Positions 20,924 to 22,429 of a DNA stretch of 22,429 nucleotides are shown piece by piece (the stretch's first letter is position 1; each line of letters starts with the position of its first letter). The stretch is taken from IMG/VR virus record IMGVR_UViG_3300035438_000431, positions 1 to 22,429 of that record; one strand, given 5' to 3'. The DNA comes from a virus. Both the position numbers and the translations under genes were made by a program. Below the pieces are notes generated by a model. That model was given only the letters and a program-made list of their open reading frames with translations. It was not told where the DNA came from and made no database searches.

Positions 20924-22005
20924 AGTGCTATTCCTAATTTGTCTTTGACCACATCCCAACGATACTTACTACGAAACATGAACTTTGCTTCAGTATAGTC
21001 TTCAAGTTTCTTGACTGTCCACGAAGGAACTCCATTAATCAAATCCAATTTAATTACACTAAGATCATTAAAAAGGACTCTTAGAAACGGAGAACAGTCA
21101 AAAACACCGTCTTTGTTTGCGTCAACGATAAACATTCCAAGACCGTATGCAATGTTATTACCTGTATATTTCTTACGCCCCTCGGTATATGCCTTCTTTG
21201 TAGGATCAGGCATTTTCGTTCTAGGAACTATGTAGTTGTCCATGAAGTAGTCAATCTTTCCTGTGCCTGTTACTCCCATTTTGTCTATAGTGGTGGTTCG
21301 CTTGGACTGCATGGTGACAGCAATGTCAGCCCAATTTACACTACTCATAGCATCTCTAACAGGTTTGGACATTTTTGATGGAAATTTCTTTGCACCAACA
21401 ATCATTCCTGTTACAAGAAAAAGACCTTCTATTATGGAATGTTCTCCAAGAGCCTTCATTACATTACGACCAAATATTACTTCTTTATTGGTTGTATTGA
21501 TTTTACTCTTTTCGATTCGTTCAGATATAACAGTAGGAGTCATTGTATTTGAAACTCCAGCACCAGTCTTTGAACTGTATCCAATGTACTTACCGTTTCT
21601 TTCCATGAAGAAGTCGAATAACTGGTAGTTTGTTCTGACAGGAAACACCACATTGTCGTATTTAGAACCACTGTTAACACTTATAAGGTGACACGGACCA
21701 AGTACTTCTCCAAAGTACTTTTCAATTTCGGTTTCCCAAACTTTTTCTCCGTGAGCATTCGCGGTTTCTATTAGTAGTTTTTTATTGTTTTTCTTCTCTT
21801 CGTAGTCAACAAGTTCCTTTAAGTACTTCTTGTAAGCAGCAGGAATGTTTGCTTTGCCCACAAGCGTCTTCAACTTGGTAGTGTACTCACTTACAGGAAC
21901 TACTATAAACTTGTCGTTTGGTTTTTGTACGAGACTACCTATTTCCTTCGCTGTTACAGAAGAAAATATTGCAGCAGGACCAAGTGCTAGATCAAGATCA
22001 GCCAT
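20920..22005 (-). CDS. Hypothetical protein, possible PD-(D/E)XK-like nuclease
   Basis: A 361-residue protein with a GAGGAG site before the ATG. Residues 88-150 show WETEIEKYFGEVLGP (90-104), then YQLFDFFMERNGKYIGYSSK (127-146) followed by TGAGVSN. A glutamate-rich helix, then an Asp on a strand (Asp131), then a short turn and SSK (Lys146) is the layout of many PD-(D/E)XK nucleases, but with Ser in place of the usual acid before Lys. DANKDGVFD (295-303) resembles an EF-hand loop but lacks the closing acid. I do not recognise a named family; nuclease is a weak inference. It overlaps the next gene by ATGA. Confidence 0.72.
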   Translation of the reverse strand: MADLDLALGPAAIFSSVTAKEIGSLVQKPNDKFIVVPVSEYTTKLKTLVGKANIPAAYKKYLKELVDYEEKKNNKKLLIETANAHGEKVWETEIEKYFGEVLGPCHLISVNSGSKYDNVVFPVRTNYQLFDFFMERNGKYIGYSSKTGAGVSNTMTPTVISERIEKSKINTTNKEVIFGRNVMKALGEHSIIEGLFLVTGMIVGAKKFPSKMSKPVRDAMSSVNWADIAVTMQSKRTTTIDKMGVTGTGKIDYFMDNYIVPRTKMPDPTKKAYTEGRKKYTGNNIAYGLGMFIVDANKDGVFDCSPFLRVLFNDLSVIKLDLINGVPSWTVKKLEDYTEAKFMFRSKYRWDVVKDKLGIAL

Positions 22006-22015
22006 GAATTACTCC

Positions 22016-22429
22016 TCACTTCTTTGCTTGGGCATTCGTCTTCTTGTTCATGGTTTCGCGTTGCTTTACATCAACCTTCCACAGATCCCAATCAGACAGT
22101 TTTCGATTCTGTGGCATCTTGGATTCGGTTTCAGTAATGCAGATCATACCAACATCGGTAAAGTCAGCAGACTCCCAAATCATATCATTGCCACGATCAA
22201 GCACCATGCGGCGGGTCTTCTTATTTATGATCTGCAAGCCAGTACCTGCAACATTCAGTTCTACTTGATTAGCACCCATCATGAATACAACGGATCCCAT
22301 TACGCGAGTCTTCTTGATCTTGACTGAAGTTTCCTTGCCGTCCTTCTTGCCGTAGATTTCAAAGGTTGTTCCCTCTGGCTTCTTGTTTGCAAGTGCAACT
22401 AGATCCGCAGCAGTCTTTTCGTTCTTCGC
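22016..22429 (-). CDS. Hypothetical protein, 5' partial at window edge
   Basis: The frame is open to the end of the window (138 codons including stop), so the start lies beyond 22429; the internal ATG at 22300 is not the true start. The upstream residues (NEKTAADLVALANKKPEG, then TTFEIYGKKDGKETSVKI) run smoothly into MGSVVFMMGANQVELNVAG. The C-terminal part has KTRRMVLDRGNDMIWESADF and ends in a basic, probably disordered tail (MNKKTNAQAKK). No family recognised. It lies 10 bases upstream of the 361-residue gene and probably shares its transcript. Confidence 0.72.
   Translation of the reverse strand, partial: AKNEKTAADLVALANKKPEGTTFEIYGKKDGKETSVKIKKTRVMGSVVFMMGANQVELNVAGTGLQIINKKTRRMVLDRGNDMIWESADFTDVGMICITETESKMPQNRKLSDWDLWKVDVKQRETMNKKTNAQAKK

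Noticed and set aside
1-22429. tRNA genes, CRISPR arrays, insertion sequences, attachment sites
   Set aside because: I looked for clover-leaf ends, regularly spaced repeats, transposase motifs and tRNA-derived repeats and saw none; small gaps between genes leave little room for them.

Overview
The window reads as part of the genome of a tailed phage, most likely a marine T4-like myovirus infecting a Gram-negative bacterium. Genes are tightly packed with 1-14 base overlaps. Repeated CTAAATA/ATAAATA boxes match the T4-superfamily late promoter (TATAAATA type). Several proteins have the character of marine T4-like phages: a KWDG-containing DUF6267-like protein, an HxGH nucleotidyltransferase, a PD-(D/E)XK exonuclease, modular fibre proteins built from short Gly/Ser/Thr-rich repeats, and a class II ribonucleotide reductase. 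Two lipoprotein signals point to a host with an outer membrane. The species cannot be named from the sequence. I see no tRNA, rRNA, CRISPR array or insertion sequence.

Plus strand, 1-5912: a structural (tail fibre/adhesin) cassette. It has a partial fibre gene, a small hypothetical, a fibre protein with a conserved C-terminal domain, three tandem LamG-like jelly-roll paralogues, an 84-residue protein, a 409-residue fibre protein behind a late promoter, and a 134-residue protein. A strong GAAA-loop terminator closes it at 5944-5967.

Plus strand, 6016-9427: a monomeric adenosylcobalamin-dependent ribonucleotide reductase, a trypsin-like lipoprotein protease, a 28-residue membrane miniprotein, and a RuvC-like resolvase. 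The protease and resolvase genes each have a late-promoter box so close that the predicted transcript begins at the A of the start codon.

Minus strand, 22429 down to 9424: a second transcription block that meets the first tail to tail on a shared TTAA. In reading order it has a partial gene, a possible nuclease, an acidic/basic bipartite protein, an unrecognised 271-residue protein, a Q-rich small protein and a PD-(D/E)XK exonuclease. Next come a ligase-like KWDG protein and an HxGH nucleotidyltransferase fused to a Cys-containing C-terminal domain. Two long low-complexity, Lys-rich multidomain proteins follow, one with an internal duplication and one with an EF-hand-like loop, then a small conserved hypothetical, two structural proteins and a Pro-rich small protein. 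The block ends with a three-TM holin candidate and a lipoprotein whose topology resembles a unimolecular spanin.

As a unit, the window combines host-recognition genes, nucleotide supply (reductase), DNA processing (resolvase, exonuclease, nucleotidyltransferases) and a candidate lysis pair. Promoters are repeatedly embedded in the stop codons of upstream genes. The most intriguing parts are the leaderless late promoters, the exonuclease/KWDG/HxGH gene trio, and the phage-encoded lipoprotein protease.
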